DNA of 64,000 nucleotides from positions 2,063,501 through 2,127,500 of the forward strand of contig JALIRH010000063.1 of the NCBI GenBank assembly GCA_023055505.1. Reading direction: 5' to 3'. Of the stretch, positions 7,878-21,118 are shown piece after piece. How positions within the stretch are numbered: the first letter of the stretch is position 1; each line of letters begins with the position of its first letter. The DNA comes from Callipepla californica brunnescens. Taxonomy: Eukaryota; Chordata; Aves; Galliformes; Odontophoridae. The notes beneath the pieces were generated by a model that saw only the letters and a program-made list of their open reading frames with translations, made no database searches and was not told where the DNA came from. A program made the translations under genes and the position numbers.

Positions 7878-9075
7878 AAAAATAAAAAATAAATGAAATA
7901 GCCTTGTTTTTCTTCAAGTCCCTGCTCTGAGCTGTACAGTACGTGCAGTGCTGGTTATGCACCGGCGTGCTGTGCAGAACTCTGCTGTCAATTTCACACA
8001 GAAGTGTTCCATTCCGGTTACTTCTATGAGACTGGAGACACAGAGCAAGAAATAGTTGTGTAGAAATTGGTCATGGAATGGCAGTATGTGAGCAAGCAGG
8101 ATGCTGGTCTGCTGGAAGTGGTTTGCAGTCAGTCCAGGTGCTCAAGTGTCCTAACCGCTATTCACATTTAATTTGTGTAGGACGCAAAGGCTGACATAGC
8201 TTCCAAACTAAAAGAAAATATGGGATCTTTATTTACGATGGGCTGGTTCTCCTGTGATGTGAAAGCTGGTTCCTTCCTAGCACACCTTGCTTTGTGTCCA
8301 AGATTGGGCAACTGGAAGGAAGCAGTTCTGAGGACTCCATTTCGAGAGCTGCTTTCCATCCTGAGGACCTAGGAGAAGACCTCTCCTTAAGATGTGAGAC
8401 TGGAGTGTGGCTGACTGTATTCCTTATTCATCCAGAATTGTATCACACACTGTGAGGTACTCCAGGCACGGAAGGGAGAGAAAGAGAGGAGGGAAGTGAA
8501 TAATGTGCTGGGAGGTCTGAGGGATATTAAGTACCTTTACGTGAGAAAGAAAGGCAAAAACGCATAGGAAGAGACTTGGAGTACTGGTAGCTGTATGCTG
8601 TTGTCAAAGTGAAAACGCAGAAGCTCGTGTACAATTTCTGTTTGTGTCAGCTCCCCTCTGCACAAGCGCTGCTGCATGGGCTGGAAGTGCCGATGAGCCA
8701 TCAAGACAGCACAACCCTCAGAGCAGAATGCTGTGGTGGGATGAGCATTACCCTTCAGACTTGCCAGATGCTGGCTGTGTCTGGGCCAAATTCCTGAATG
8801 AGCTGTAGTTTTTCACTTCTGTCTACCTGTCAGCTTGCAGTGCTAACTGTTCTAAGCAAATTGTAGACCTTAGAGCCAGCTGTAGTGCCTGCAAAGAAAT
8901 GCAGTGGATGCAGTGTGACCAAATGACATCCCGTGTCAGGAAGGGACCTTCTGCTGATAGTAGCTACAGGTGATTTCTCTTCTGCATGGAGGGCCAGAAT
9001 GTGTCTTCTAGCATCTTCACAAGGTGTGTGTGATTTATCTGTTAATGTCAGCCATCTCCAGTACATTTCCTGCAA
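7878..9075. other. Unit tail without a recognised gene
   Basis: About 1.2 kb of mixed composition starting with an A-rich run containing plus-strand AATAAA motifs (near 7880-7891). Only short ORFs occur, in both directions. A minus-strand acceptor-like catttctttgcag lies near 8894. The position corresponding to the 989-bp deletion is near 8143. I see no protein family, tRNA or rRNA here. The equivalent segments of the other short units have the same content. Confidence 0.6.
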
Positions 9076-9315
9076 TTTTTTTTTTTTTTTTTTTTTTTGC
9101 TGTAAGTTTTTATTGACCTTGTCTCTATGATGGTGAAGAATAACACTTTCATCTCAAAATGCCAAATCTGCTTACAGATCTGAATTTCCCCTCCCATGCT
9201 AGTGTTCCTACAATCCCTGGGAAGACTGATGTGAGGTGAAACCAAAGTCTAAATGGCTAGTAACAAGGAACAAACCACCACCACTGAGTCCCTGGTGCTT
9301 GCTGATTAAATCTTA

Positions 9316-9577
9316 TTGCAGTAATGTCTGCGAACAGCACTAAACCAGGAGGAGCTGCAAAGGGATCTTGACACATGGGACGGCTGGCCAATTGCTAATG
9401 ACATGAAGTTAGCAAGAGCAAGTGTGGGACACTGCAGCTGGGATGGGACGATCCTGTCTCTGTGCACACACTGTGCTAGGAGAGGCTGCAGAGCAGCCCC
9501 ACACAAAGGGCTCAGGGGGTTCTGGGTCTGCGCCCAGCAGTGCCCACAGCCAGCCCTGCTGTGCTGTGAGAAGGCAA
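9316..9577 (+). mobile_element. CR1 fragment, unit 2
   Basis: Same fragment; no difference from unit 1 noticed. Confidence 0.65.
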
Positions 9578-9902
9578 GTCCTAGCCTGGGGTCAGGTGGC
9601 TGCAGGCCCTCGCTGCTCCTGGTTCCTAAGGCTTCCGAGGTAATGCTTTGGCATCCCCCACTTATCTGGGTGCCTCTCCCTCCATCCCCTTGGCTTGCTT
9701 ACACACGGCTGCTCTGGCAGTTTGGGATTTCACCTTCTAATAAAACAAATCAGGCAAGACAAGTGGAAAAGGTTTATGATTCCAACATTTATTTTCACAA
9801 GTATCAGTCCAAGAATAGTAAAATAAATAAATAAAAGAAGTTTAAAGAACACAAGATAAAAATGATATGAACAAAATAACTTATTTTATTTACAGAGATT
9901 TT

Positions 9903-10315
9903 AGAAGTGATGCTACTAACTAATACATAGAAGTGATACTACTAACTAATATGTAAAAGTGATACTACTAAATAATACATAAAATTGATAATACTAATAC
10001 ATAAAAGTGATAATATTAACTAATACATAAAAGTAATACTCCTAACTATTACAAGCAGGTGATACTATTAACTAAAACAGAGAAGTGATACTCCTAACTA
10101 ATACACAGAGGTGATACTACTAACTAATACATAAAAGTAATACTACTAACTATTACATAGAGGTGATACTATTAACTATTACATACAGGTGATACTATTA
10201 ACTAATACATAGAAGTGATACTCCTAACTAATACATAGAGGTGATACTACTAACTAATACAGAGAAGTGTTACTACTACCTAATACACAGAGGTGATACT
10301 CCTATCTAAATACAT
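9903..10315 (+). repeat. 26-bp minisatellite, about 16 copies (unit 2)
   Basis: 413 bp, same length as unit 1. Confidence 0.93.
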
Positions 10316-11953
10316 TTTGCCATTAACTAGGTCCCTGTGATCCCTATCAGTCTTCTGCTGGGCCAGTCTCTTCTTCCGCAGCTCAGTTCAGTCTGGCAGC
10401 GTCAGCCGAGGTTCTTCTCTTCCACACAGTTCTTCCTTGTTGGTCTTCTTGGCGCAGGCGGGCGTCATCGACGGTGAGGTGAGATGGGAGAAGAGGAACT
10501 AAAACAAATACAAAGGAGAAGAGTTAGTTGCTGCCACGCAAGTCAAGAAGGAAAAGGACAGCAACGGGAGAAATGAGATATGGAATTTTGAACCGTGACA
10601 TTGAAAAGTGCCCATGAAAAGTCCATGGTTCTGTTTCAGCCTCCAAGTGAGGCTAAAGTCCGTTGGAAAAATAAAAACCCTGGCTTGTGTTTTCCCCCAA
10701 GGAGTGCCCTTAGAAATAAAAGAAGCTGCAGAGCACTTCTGGCCATCCCCCCCTCCTCCACTGCCCCAGGCTTATTGCACAGGAACACCCCTTGCACACC
10801 TCACTCTGCGATGAAGGCGCATCCTCTTCTCCCCGGCGATCTTCCAGCCACTCGTGCCTTCTGCAGGTGCTGGGCAGCATCAGGTCTTGTTCCTGCCTCG
10901 AACTCCGGAGGAGGCAAAGCGACGTCCAAGGACTCAAGCAGCGCATCTGCAGCACAGACAAAGGAAGTTTATCACTAGCCACTGCCTGTCTCATTATCAA
11001 CTTTCTCACTCTCAAGAAGGTTTCTCTCCACCAACTGTCTTCCTATTACATATCTAGCTATGCTCTAACTCTTCTGCTTTCCACTAAGCCATCCATCCAC
11101 CATCTCTCTACCAACTACCTGTCTTTCAATGCACTACCTATGCACTAAATATCTCCCTACCAATTATCTACCTTGCTATCACCTCTGTCTCTATCAACTA
11201 TCTTGCTACCCACTAGGTCTCTTGCTATCCGCCAGCTCCCTATCAATCACTTGCAGTTCACTAAGCATCAAGAGAAGAACTACCTTGCTATCCACTGTTT
11301 CACTATCCACTACTCTCAGTCCCTAACCACCAACCCAGGGCCCTCCCACTGCACAGCCCGCACGGGGCTGCCAGCCCATCAGCTGCAGGTGCCCCGTTGG
11401 GGCCACAGCTGTAAGCAGGGCACTGCAGAGCTGCTGGGGGCTGCCAGGGAGGCAGCTGCAGCATGCGTACCTTCCTCTGAGCAGAAAGTGCTTCCTCTCC
11501 TCTGTGTCACTCTTCTGGACGCTGTTCTTCCGCCGGCGCAGGGGCAACATCAGGTGTTGTTCTTCTTCTGGGAGGGAGAGTGGTGACTGTGAAGTTCAGC
11601 AGCTCATCTGCGGCAGAGACAAAAGATGTTAATCACTATTAACTTTCTACGTTGTTATCTGCTCTCTATCCACTGACTACCTCACTAGTGACTCTGCTTT
11701 TATCCCCTATCTCCCCAGATCTGGCTATGATCTACTTACCTGTATCACTAGCAACTATTTTGCTGTCTACAAAGTATCTTGCTACCTACAAACCAACTCT
11801 CTATTAATGTCCTACCTTGCTATTTTCTCTCCCCACTATCAGTATCACCAACACCTACCTCTTTTGCTAACAACTCTCCATCAGCTATCTTGCTATCAAC
11901 CATTGACCTCAATACCAACCATCTTACTTCTGTCTATCTCGCCTAACCTATAC

Positions 11954-12096
11954 CTATCCTATGCCTATCCTATGCCTATCCTATGCCTATCCTATGCCTA
12001 TCCCATGCCTATCCCATGCCTATCCTATGCCTATCCTATGCCTATCCCATGCCTATCCTACGCCTATCCCATGCCTATCCCATGCCTATCCTATGC
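11954..12096 (+). repeat. 11-bp minisatellite, 13 copies (unit 3)
   Basis: Order T,T,T,T,C,C,T,T,C,T(acg),C,C,T; the largest array in the window. Confidence 0.95.
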
Positions 12097-12103
12097 TACA
12101 TGA

Positions 12104-12939
12104 TCACTGGGACTCCTGTCCCGACCGATCGCTGCTTTCCCTCAATGCCCCACACAGCCTGCACCGGCAACCAGGGCTGTGTAGGACTACCAGGGGCTGC
12201 CTAGGAAAGCAGCGGGAGCACAGCCGCAGCACGAACGGCAGCCTCAACGGGCACCACCAGACAGGGCCGGGAAGAGCGACCCTGGGAGCCTGCACAGATG
12301 GCAGCGGCAGGCACCCCGATGGAAAAATAAGTACTGGTGGTGGGCACGGATTTAAATTAGGTGCCATAATGGGCCGCCGGTGGCAGGGCGAGAAGACGAC
12401 CCTGACTGGGGCGATGCGGGCGGTGGGTGGCGGCAGCGGGCAGGGCGCAGCAGGGACCGGCAGGGCGGTGGTGGCCGGGGTTGTCCTCTCCGGCTCAGCT
12501 CGGTCGTCATCGGCACGGGTGAAGGGGACCTGCGAGAAAAGCACGGAGAAGAGGCGGTCGCCGCCGGGTCGAGAGGGAGAACGAGACGGAGGAGCGCGAC
12601 CCCGACTGCGACAGAGAGCGCGCCCTCGGCTCCTCTCCGCCGTACCTCTCCGCTCGCGGAAGGCCCGTCTCCTCCGCCCTGGTCCCCCGCGGTCCGGCGG
12701 CGTTTCTCGGGCACGCCGAAGTCTGCTTCGTCGGCAGCTCCGCGCCGCCGACGAGCGCCCGTCCCCGCGCCGCGGCCCTCGGCGCCGCCCTGTTGGTGCC
12801 GCGGGTGCCGTGCGGGCTCCGGAGCGGCGTCGGGCGCCGTTCCCGTCTCGCAGGCGGGAGCGGATGGTGAAGATGTTAACGGCCCGGACGGCTCTCGCTC
12901 GGCTCCCGCTGCGCTCGGAGAACCGCGGCCGCGTCGCAT
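12104..12939 (-). CDS. Candidate spliced ORF, gene copy 3 (one codon shorter)
   Basis: Exon 1 is 12646-12939 (98 codons, because of an in-frame 3-bp deletion) and exon 2 is 12104-12529. Modules: B 11471-11607, A 10805-10946, C 10383-10498. One exon 2 codon differs through the cctctcc variant near 12485. Confidence 0.4.
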
Positions 12940-14729
12940 CGCTCCGGCTGCCTGCGGCTTGTGATCGGCCCCGGGTTGCAACTGCCTCCGGCGCGAGGGA
13001 ACCAACGGCGTCGAGGCACACGCGCCGCGGCCCCGCGCCGTCGGAGCGCGGAACGCCGCTCACCGCCGCCGGGTTGGGGTTGGCGGTGGTCCCGTCGGAG
13101 CCGGGGGTTCAGCTCGAGCACCCGAGGGCCCCGAGGGCCGAGGTCGGCACGAGGTTCTCGGCCACGGGGCTCGGCTGCACCCCCGCAGTGCTTGGCCGTG
13201 CCGGTCTGCTCCTTGGTTCTGGACCTAACTGCGGTTCAGCAGTGCTTTTCAGCTCCGAGCAGTCTGCTCTTCGTTTGCTGGAATTATTAAAAAAATAAAA
13301 AATAAATGAAATAGCCTTGTTTTTCTTCAAGTCCCTGCTCTGAGCTGTACAGTACGTGCAGTGCTGGTTATGCACCGGCGTGCTGTGCAGAACTCTGCTG
13401 TCAATTTCACACAGAAGTGTTCCATTCCGGTTACTTCTATGAGACTGGAGACACAGAGCAAGAAATAGTTGTGTAGAAATTGGTCATGGAATGGCAGTAT
13501 GTGAGCAAGCAGGATGCTGGTCTGCTGGAAGTGGTTTGCAGTCAGTCCAGGTGCTCAAGTGTCCTAACCGCTATTCACATTTAATTTGTGTAGGACGCAA
13601 AGGCTGACATAGCTTCCAAACTAAAAGAAAATATGGGATCTTTATTTACGATGGGCTGGTTCTCCTGTGATGTGAAAGCTGGTTCCTTCCTAGCACACCT
13701 TGCTTTGTGTCCAAGATTGGGCAACTGGAAGGAAGCAGTTCTGAGGACTCCATTTCGAGAGCTGCTTTCCATCCTGAGGACCTAGGAGAAGACCTCTCCT
13801 TAAGATGTGAGACTGGAGTGTGGCTGACTGTATTCCTTATTCATCCAGAATTGTATCACACACTGTGAGGTACTCCAGGCACGGAAGGGAGAGAAAGAGA
13901 GGAGGGAAGTGAATAATGTGCTGGGAGGTCTGAGGGATATTAAGTACCTTTACGTGAGAAAGAAAGGCAAAAACGCATAGGAAGAGACTTGGAGTACTGG
14001 TAGCTGTATGCTGTTGTCAAAGTGAAAACGCAGAAGCTCGTGTACAATTTCTGTTTGTGTCAGCTCCCCTCTGCACAAGCGCTGCTGCATGGGCTGGAAG
14101 TGCCGATGAGCCATCAAGACAGCACAACCCTCAGAGCAGAATGCTGTGGTGGGATGAGCATTACCCTTCAGACTTGCCAGATGCTGGCTGTGTCTGGGCC
14201 AAATTCCTGAATGAGCTGTAGTTTTTCACTTCTGTCTACCTGTCAGCTTGCAGTGCTAACTGTTCTAAGCAAATTGTAGACCTTCGAGCCAGCTGTAGTG
14301 CCTGCAAAGAAATGCAGTGGATGCAGTGTGACCAAATGACATCCCGTGTCAGGAAGGGACCTTCTGCTGATAGTAGCTACAGGTGATTTCTCTTCTGCAT
14401 GGAGGGCCAGAATGTGTCTTCTAGCATCTTCACAAGGTGTGTGTGATTTATCTGTTAATGTCAGCCATCTCCAGTACATTTCCTGCAATTTTTTTTTTTT
14501 TTTTTTTTTTTTGCTGTAAGTTTTTATTGACCTTGTCTCTATGATGGTGAAGAATAACACTTTCATCTCAAAATGCCAAATCTGCTTACAGATCTGACTT
14601 TCCCCTCCCATGCTAGTGTTCCTACAATCCCTGGGAAGACTGATGTGAGGTGAAACCAAAGTCTAAATGGCTAGTAACAAGGAACAAACCACCACCACTG
14701 AGTCCCTGGTGCTTGCTGATTAAATCTTA

Positions 14730-14991
14730 TTGCAGTAATGTCTGCGAACAGCACTAAACCAGGAGGAGCTGCAAAGGGATCTTGACACATGGGACGGCTG
14801 GCCAATTGCTAATGACATGAAGTTAGCAAGAGCAAGTGTGGGACACTGCAGCTGGGATGGGACGATCCTGTCTCTGTGCACACACTGTGCTAGGAGAGGC
14901 TGCAGAGCAGCCCCACACAAAGGGCTCAGGGGGTTCTGGGTCTGCGCCCAGCAGTGCCCACAGCCAGCCCTGCTGTGCTGTGAGAAGGCAA
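14730..14991 (+). mobile_element. CR1 fragment, unit 3
   Basis: Same fragment at the same unit position. Confidence 0.65.
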
Positions 14992-15316
14992 GTCCTAGCC
15001 TGGGGTCAGGTGGCTGCAGGCCCTCGCTGCTCCTGGTTCCTAAGGCTTCCGAGGTAATGCTTTGGCATCCCCCACTTATCTGGGTGCCTCTCCCTCCATC
15101 CCCTTGGCTTGCTTACACACGGCTGCTCTGGCAGTTTGGGATTTCACCTTCTAATAAAACAAATCAGGCAAGACAAGTGGAAAAGGTTTATGATTCCAAC
15201 ATTTATTTTCACAAGTATCAGTCCAAGAATAGTAAAATAAATAAATAAAAGAAGTTTAAAGAACACAAGATAAAAATGATATGAACAAAATAACTTATTT
15301 TATTTACAGAGATTTT

Positions 15317-15729
15317 AGAAGTGATGCTACTAACTAATACATAGAAGTGATACTACTAACTAATATGTAAAAGTGATACTACTAAATAATACATAAAATT
15401 GATAATACTAATACATAAAAGTGATAATATTAACTAATACATAAAAGTAATACTCCTAACTATTACAAGCAGGTGATACTATTAACTAAAACAGAGAAGT
15501 GATACTCCTAACTAATACACAGAGGTGATACTACTAACTAATACATAAAAGTAATACTACTAACTATTACATAGAGGTGATACTATTAACTATTACATAC
15601 AGGTGATACTATTAACTAATACATAGAAGTGATACTCCTAACTAATACATAGAGGTGATACTACTAACTAATACAGAGAAGTGTTACTACTACCTAATAC
15701 ACAGAGGTGATACTCCTATCTAAATACAT
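15317..15729 (+). repeat. 26-bp minisatellite, about 16 copies (unit 3)
   Basis: 413 bp. Confidence 0.93.
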
Positions 15730-17367
15730 TTTGCCATTAACTAGGTCCCTGTGATCCCTATCAGTCTTCTGCTGGGCCAGTCTCTTCTTCCGCAGCTCAG
15801 TTCAGTCTGGCAGCGTCAGCCGAGGTTCTTCTCTTCCACACAGTTCTTCCTTGTTGGTCTTCTTGGCGCAGGCGGGCGTCATCGACGGTGAGGTGAGATG
15901 GGAGAAGAGGAACTAAAACAAATACAAAGGAGAAGAGTTAGTTGCTGCCACGCAAGTCAAGAAGGAAAAGGACAGCAACGGGAGAAATGAGATATGGAAT
16001 TTTGAACCGTGACATTGAAAAGTGCCCATGAAAAGTCCATGGTTCTGTTTCAGCCTCCAAGTGAGGCTAAAGTCCGTTGGAAAAATAAAAACCCTGGCTT
16101 GTGTTTTCCCCCAAGGAGTGCCCTTAGAAATAAAAGAAGCTGCAGAGCACTTCTGGCCATCCCCCCCTCCTCCACTGCCCCAGGCTTATTGCACAGGAAC
16201 ACCCCTTGCACACCTCACTCTGCGATGAAGGCGCATCCTCTTCTCCCCGGCGATCTTCCAGCCACTCGTGCCTTCTGCAGGTGCTGGGCAGCATCAGGTC
16301 TTGTTCCTGCCTCGAACTCCGGAGGAGGCAAAGCGACGTCCAAGGACTCAAGCAGCGCATCTGCAGCACAGACAAAGGAAGTTTATCACTAGCCACTGCC
16401 TGTCTCATTATCAACTTTCTCACTCTCAAGAAGGTTTCTCTCCACCAACTGTCTTCCTATTACATATCTAGCTATGCTCTAACTCTTCTGCTTTCCACTA
16501 AGCCATCCATCCACCATCTCTCTACCAACTACCTGTCTTTCAATGCACTACCTATGCACTAAATATCTCCCTACCAATTATCTACCTTGCTATCACCTCT
16601 GTCTCTATCAACTATCTTGCTACCCACTAGGTCTCTTGCTATCCGCCAGCTCCCTATCAATCACTTGCAGTTCACTAAGCATCAAGAGAAGAACTACCTT
16701 GCTATCCACTGTTTCACTATCCACTACTCTCAGTCCCTAACCACCAACCCAGGGCCCTCCCACTGCACAGCCCGCACGGGGCTGCCAGCCCATCAGCTGC
16801 AGGTGCCCCGTTGGGGCCACAGCTGTAAGCAGGGCACTGCAGAGCTGCTGGGGGCTGCCAGGGAGGCAGCTGCAGCATGCGTACCTTCCTCTGAGCAGAA
16901 AGTGCTTCCTCTCCTCTGTGTCACTCTTCTGGACGCTGTTCTTCCGCCGGCGCAGGGGCAACATCAGGTGTTGTTCTTCTTCTGGGAGGGAGAGTGGTGA
17001 CTGTGAAGTTCAGCAGCTCATCTGCGGCAGAGACAAAAGATGTTAATCACTATTAACTTTCTACGTTGTTATCTGCTCTCTATCCACTGACTACCTCACT
17101 AGTGACTCTGCTTTTATCCCCTATCTCCCCAGATCTGGCTATGATCTACTTACCTGTATCACTAGCAACTATTTTGCTGTCTACAAAGTATCTTGCTACC
17201 TACAAACCAACTCTCTATTAATGTCCTACCTTGCTATTTTCTCTCCCCACTATCAGTATCACCAACACCTACCTCTTTTGCTAACAACTCTCCATCAGCT
17301 ATCTTGCTATCAACCATTGACCTCAATACCAACCATCTTACTTCTGTCTATCTCGCCTAACCTATAC

Positions 17368-17488
17368 CTATCCTATGCCTATCCTATGCCTATCCCATGC
17401 CTATCCCATGCCTATCCTACGCCTATCCCATGCCTATCCCATGCCTATCCTACGCCTATCCCATGCCTATCCCATGCCTATCCTATGC
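17368..17488 (+). repeat. 11-bp minisatellite, 11 copies (unit 4)
   Basis: Order T,T,C,C,T(acg),C,C,T(acg),C,C,T: a three-copy block present in unit 2 appears duplicated. Confidence 0.95.
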
Positions 17489-17495
17489 TACATGA

Positions 17496-18334
17496 TCACT
17501 GGGACTCCTGTCCCGACCGATCGCTGCTTTCCCTCAATGCCCCACACAGCCTGCACCGGCAACCAGGGCTGTGTAGGACTACCAGGGGCTGCCTAGGAAA
17601 GCAGCGGGAGCACAGCCGCAGCACGAACGGCAGCCTCAACGGGCACCACCAGACAGGGCCGGGAAGAGCGACCCTGGGAGCCTGCACAGATGGCAGCGGC
17701 AGGCACCCCGATGGAAAAATAAGTACTGGTGGTGGGCACGGATTTAAATTAGGTGCCATAATGGGCCGCCGGTGGCAGGGCGAGAAGACGACCCTGACTG
17801 GGGCGATGCGGGCGGTGGGTGGCGGCAGCGGGCAGGGCGCAGCAGGGACCGGCAGGGCGGTGGTGGCCGGGGTTGTCGTCTCCGGCTCAGCTCGGTCGTC
17901 ATCGGCACGGGTGAAGGGGACCTGCGAGAAAAGCACGGAGAAGAGGCGGTCGCCGCCGGGTCGAGAGGGAGAACGAGACGGAGGAGCGCGACCCCGACTG
18001 CGACAGAGAGCGCGCCCTCGGCTCCTCTCCGCCGTACCTCTCCGCTCGCGGAAGGCCCGTCTCCTCCGCCCTGGTCCCCCGCGGTCCGGCGGCGTTTCTC
18101 GGGCACGCCGAAGTCTGCTTCGTCGGCAGCTCCGCGCCGCCGACGAGCGCCCGTCCCCGCGCCGCGGCCCTCGGCGCCGCCCTGTTGGTGCCGCGGGTGC
18201 CGTGCGGGCTCCGGAGCGGCGTCGGGCGCCGTTCCCGTCTCGCAGGCGGGAGCGGATGGTGAAGATGTTAACGAGGCCCCGGACGGCTCTCGCTCGGCTC
18301 CCGCTGCGCTCGGAGAACCGCGGCCGCGTCGCAT
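17496..18334 (-). CDS. Candidate spliced ORF, gene copy 4
   Basis: Exon 1 is 18038-18334 and exon 2 is 17496-17921. Modules: B 16885-17021, A 16219-16360, C 15797-15912. Both splice sites and the stop are intact. Confidence 0.4.
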
Positions 18335-20118
18335 CGCTCCGGCTGCCTGCGGCTTGTGATCGGCCCCGGGTTGCAACTGCCTCCGGCGCGAGGGAACCAA
18401 CGGCGTCGAGGCACACGCGCCGCGGCCCCGCGCCGTCGGAGCGCGGAACGCCGCTCACCGCCGCCGGGTTGGGGTTGGCGGTGGTCCCGTCGGAGCCGGG
18501 GGTTCAGCTCGAGCACCCGAGGGCCCCGAGGGCCGAGGTCGGCACGAGGTTCTCGGCCACGGGGCTCGGCTGCACCCCCGCAGTGCTTGGCCGTGCCGGT
18601 CTGCTCCTTGGTTCTGGACCTAACTGCGGTTCAGCAGTGCTTTTCAGCTCCGAGCAGTCTGCTCTTCGTTTGCTGGAATTATTAAAAAAATAAAAAATAA
18701 ATGAAATAGCCTTGTTTTTCTTCAAGTCCCTGCTCTGAGCTGTACAGTACGTGCAGTGCTGGTTATGCACCGGCGTGCTGTGCAGAACTCTGCTGTCAAT
18801 TTCACACAGAAGTGTTCCATTCCGGTTACTTCTATGAGACTGGAGACACAGAGCAAGAAATAGTTGTGTAGAAATTGGTCATGGAATGGCAGTATGTGAG
18901 CAAGCAGGATGCTGGTCTGCTGGAAGTGGTTTGCAGTCAGTCCAGGTGCTCAAGTGTCCTAACCGCTATTCACATTTAATTTGTGTAGGACGCAAAGGCT
19001 GACATAGCTTCCAAACTAAAAGAAAATATGGGATCTTTATTTACGATGGGCTGGTTCTCCTGTGATGTGAAAGCTGGTTCCTTCCTAGCACACCTTGCTT
19101 TGTGTCCAAGATTGGGCAACTGGAAGGAAGCAGTTCTGAGGACTCCATTTCGAGAGCTGCTTTCCATCCTGAGGACCTAGGAGAAGACCTCTCCTTAAGA
19201 TGTGAGACTGGAGTGTGGCTGACTGTATTCCTTATTCATCCAGAATTGTATCACACACTGTGAGGTACTCCAGGCACGGAAGGGAGAGAAAGAGAGGAGG
19301 GAAGTGAATAATGTGCTGGGAGGTCTGAGGGATATTAAGTACCTTTACGTGAGAAAGAAAGGCAAAAACGCATAGGAAGAGACTTGGAGTACTGGTAGCT
19401 GTATGCTGTTGTCAAAGTGAAAACGCAGAAGCTCGTGTACAATTTCTGTTTGTGTCAGCTCCCCTCTGCACAAGCGCTGCTGCATGGGCTGGAAGTGCCG
19501 ATGAGCCATCAAGACAGCACAACCCTCAGAGCAGAATGCTGTGGTGGGATGAGCATTACCCTTCAGACTTGCCAGATGCTGGCTGTGTCTGGGCCAAATT
19601 CCTGAATGAGCTGTAGTTTTTCACTTCTGTCTACCTGTCAGCTTGCAGTGCTAACTGTTCTAAGCAAATTATAGACCTTAGAGCCAGCTGTAGTGCCTGC
19701 AAAGAAATGCAGTGGATGCAGTGTGACCAAATGACATCCCGTGTCAGGAAGGGACCTTCTGCTGATAGTAGCTACAGGTGATTTCTCTTCTGCATGGAGG
19801 GCCAGAATGTGTCTTCTAGCATCTTCACAAGGTGTGTGTGATTTATCTGTTAATGTCAGCCATCTCCAGTACATTTCCTGCAATTTTTTTTTTTTTTTTT
19901 TGCTGTAAGTTTTTATTGACCTTGTCTCTATGATGGTGAAGAATAACACTTTCATCTCAAAATGCCAAATCTGCTTACAGATCTGACTTTCCCCTCCCAT
20001 GCTAGTGTTCCTACAATCCCTGGGAAGACTGATGTGAGGTGAAACCAAAGTCTAAATGGCTAGTAACAAGGAACAAACCACCACCACTGAGTCCCTGGTG
20101 CTTGCTGATTAAATCTTA

Positions 20119-20380
20119 TTGCAGTAATGTCTGCGAACAGCACTAAACCAGGAGGAGCTGCAAAGGGATCTTGACACATGGGACGGCTGGCCAATTGCTA
20201 ATGACATGAAGTTAGCAAGAGCAAGTGTGGGACACTGCAGCTGGGATGGGACGATCCTGTCTCTGTGCACACACTGTGCTAGGAGAGGCTGCAGAGCAGC
20301 CCCACACAAAGGGCTCAGGGGGTTCTGGGTCTGCGCCCAGCAGTGCCCACAGCCAGCCCTGCTGTGCTGTGAGAAGGCAA
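20119..20380 (+). mobile_element. CR1 fragment, unit 4
   Basis: Same fragment at the same unit position. Confidence 0.65.
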
Positions 20381-20705
20381 GTCCTAGCCTGGGGTCAGGT
20401 GGCTGCAGGCCCTCGCTGCTCCTGGTTCCTAAGGCTTCCGAGGTAATGCTTTGGCATCCCCCACTTATCTGGGTGCCTCTCCCTCCATCCCCTTGGCTTG
20501 CTTACACACGGCTGCTCTGGCAGTTTGGGATTTCACCTTCTAATAAAACAAATCAGGCAAGACAAGTGGAAAAGGTTTATGATTCCAACATTTATTTTCA
20601 CAAGTATCAGTCCAAGAATAGTAAAATAAATAAATAAAAGAAGTTTAAAGAACACAAGATAAAAATGATATGAACAAAATAACTTATTTTATTTACAGAG
20701 ATTTT

Positions 20706-21118
20706 AGAAGTGATGCTACTAACTAATACATAGAAGTGATACTACTAACTAATATGTAAAAGTGATACTACTAAATAATACATAAAATTGATAATACTAA
20801 TACATAAAAGTGATAATATTAACTAATACATAAAAGTAATACTCCTAACTATTACAAGCAGGTGATACTATTAACTAAAACAGAGAAGTGATACTCCTAA
20901 CTAATACACAGAGGTGATACTACTAACTAATACATAAAAGTAATACTACTAACTATTACATAGAGGTGATACTATTAACTATTACATACAGGTGATACTA
21001 TTAACTAATACATAGAAGTGATACTCCTAACTAATACATAGAGGTGATACTACTAACTAATACAGAGAAGTGTTACTACTACCTAATACACAGAGGTGAT
21101 ACTCCTATCTAAATACAT
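20706..21118 (+). repeat. 26-bp minisatellite, about 16 copies (unit 4)
   Basis: 413 bp. Confidence 0.93.

Larger units (their letters stand above)
5234..10594 (+). repeat. Macrosatellite unit 2 (5361 bp, short type)
   Basis: Reference unit for the annotation. Its 8-copy 11-bp array and the aataataagtatt variant are shared with unit 5. Module B is a hybrid: it carries the cgatggagccac block typical of units 9-12 but the gaagttcagc block of units 1-8. The poly-T tract is 23 T (9076-9098). Confidence 0.97.
10595..16008 (+). repeat. Macrosatellite unit 3 (5414 bp, short type)
   Basis: Longest of the short units, because its 11-bp array has 13 copies. It is the only unit with a 3-bp deletion in the GC core (near 12880), which keeps the candidate exon 1 frame. 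It shares gttgtcctctcc with units 6 and 7. The poly-T tract is 24 T (14489-14512). Confidence 0.97.
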
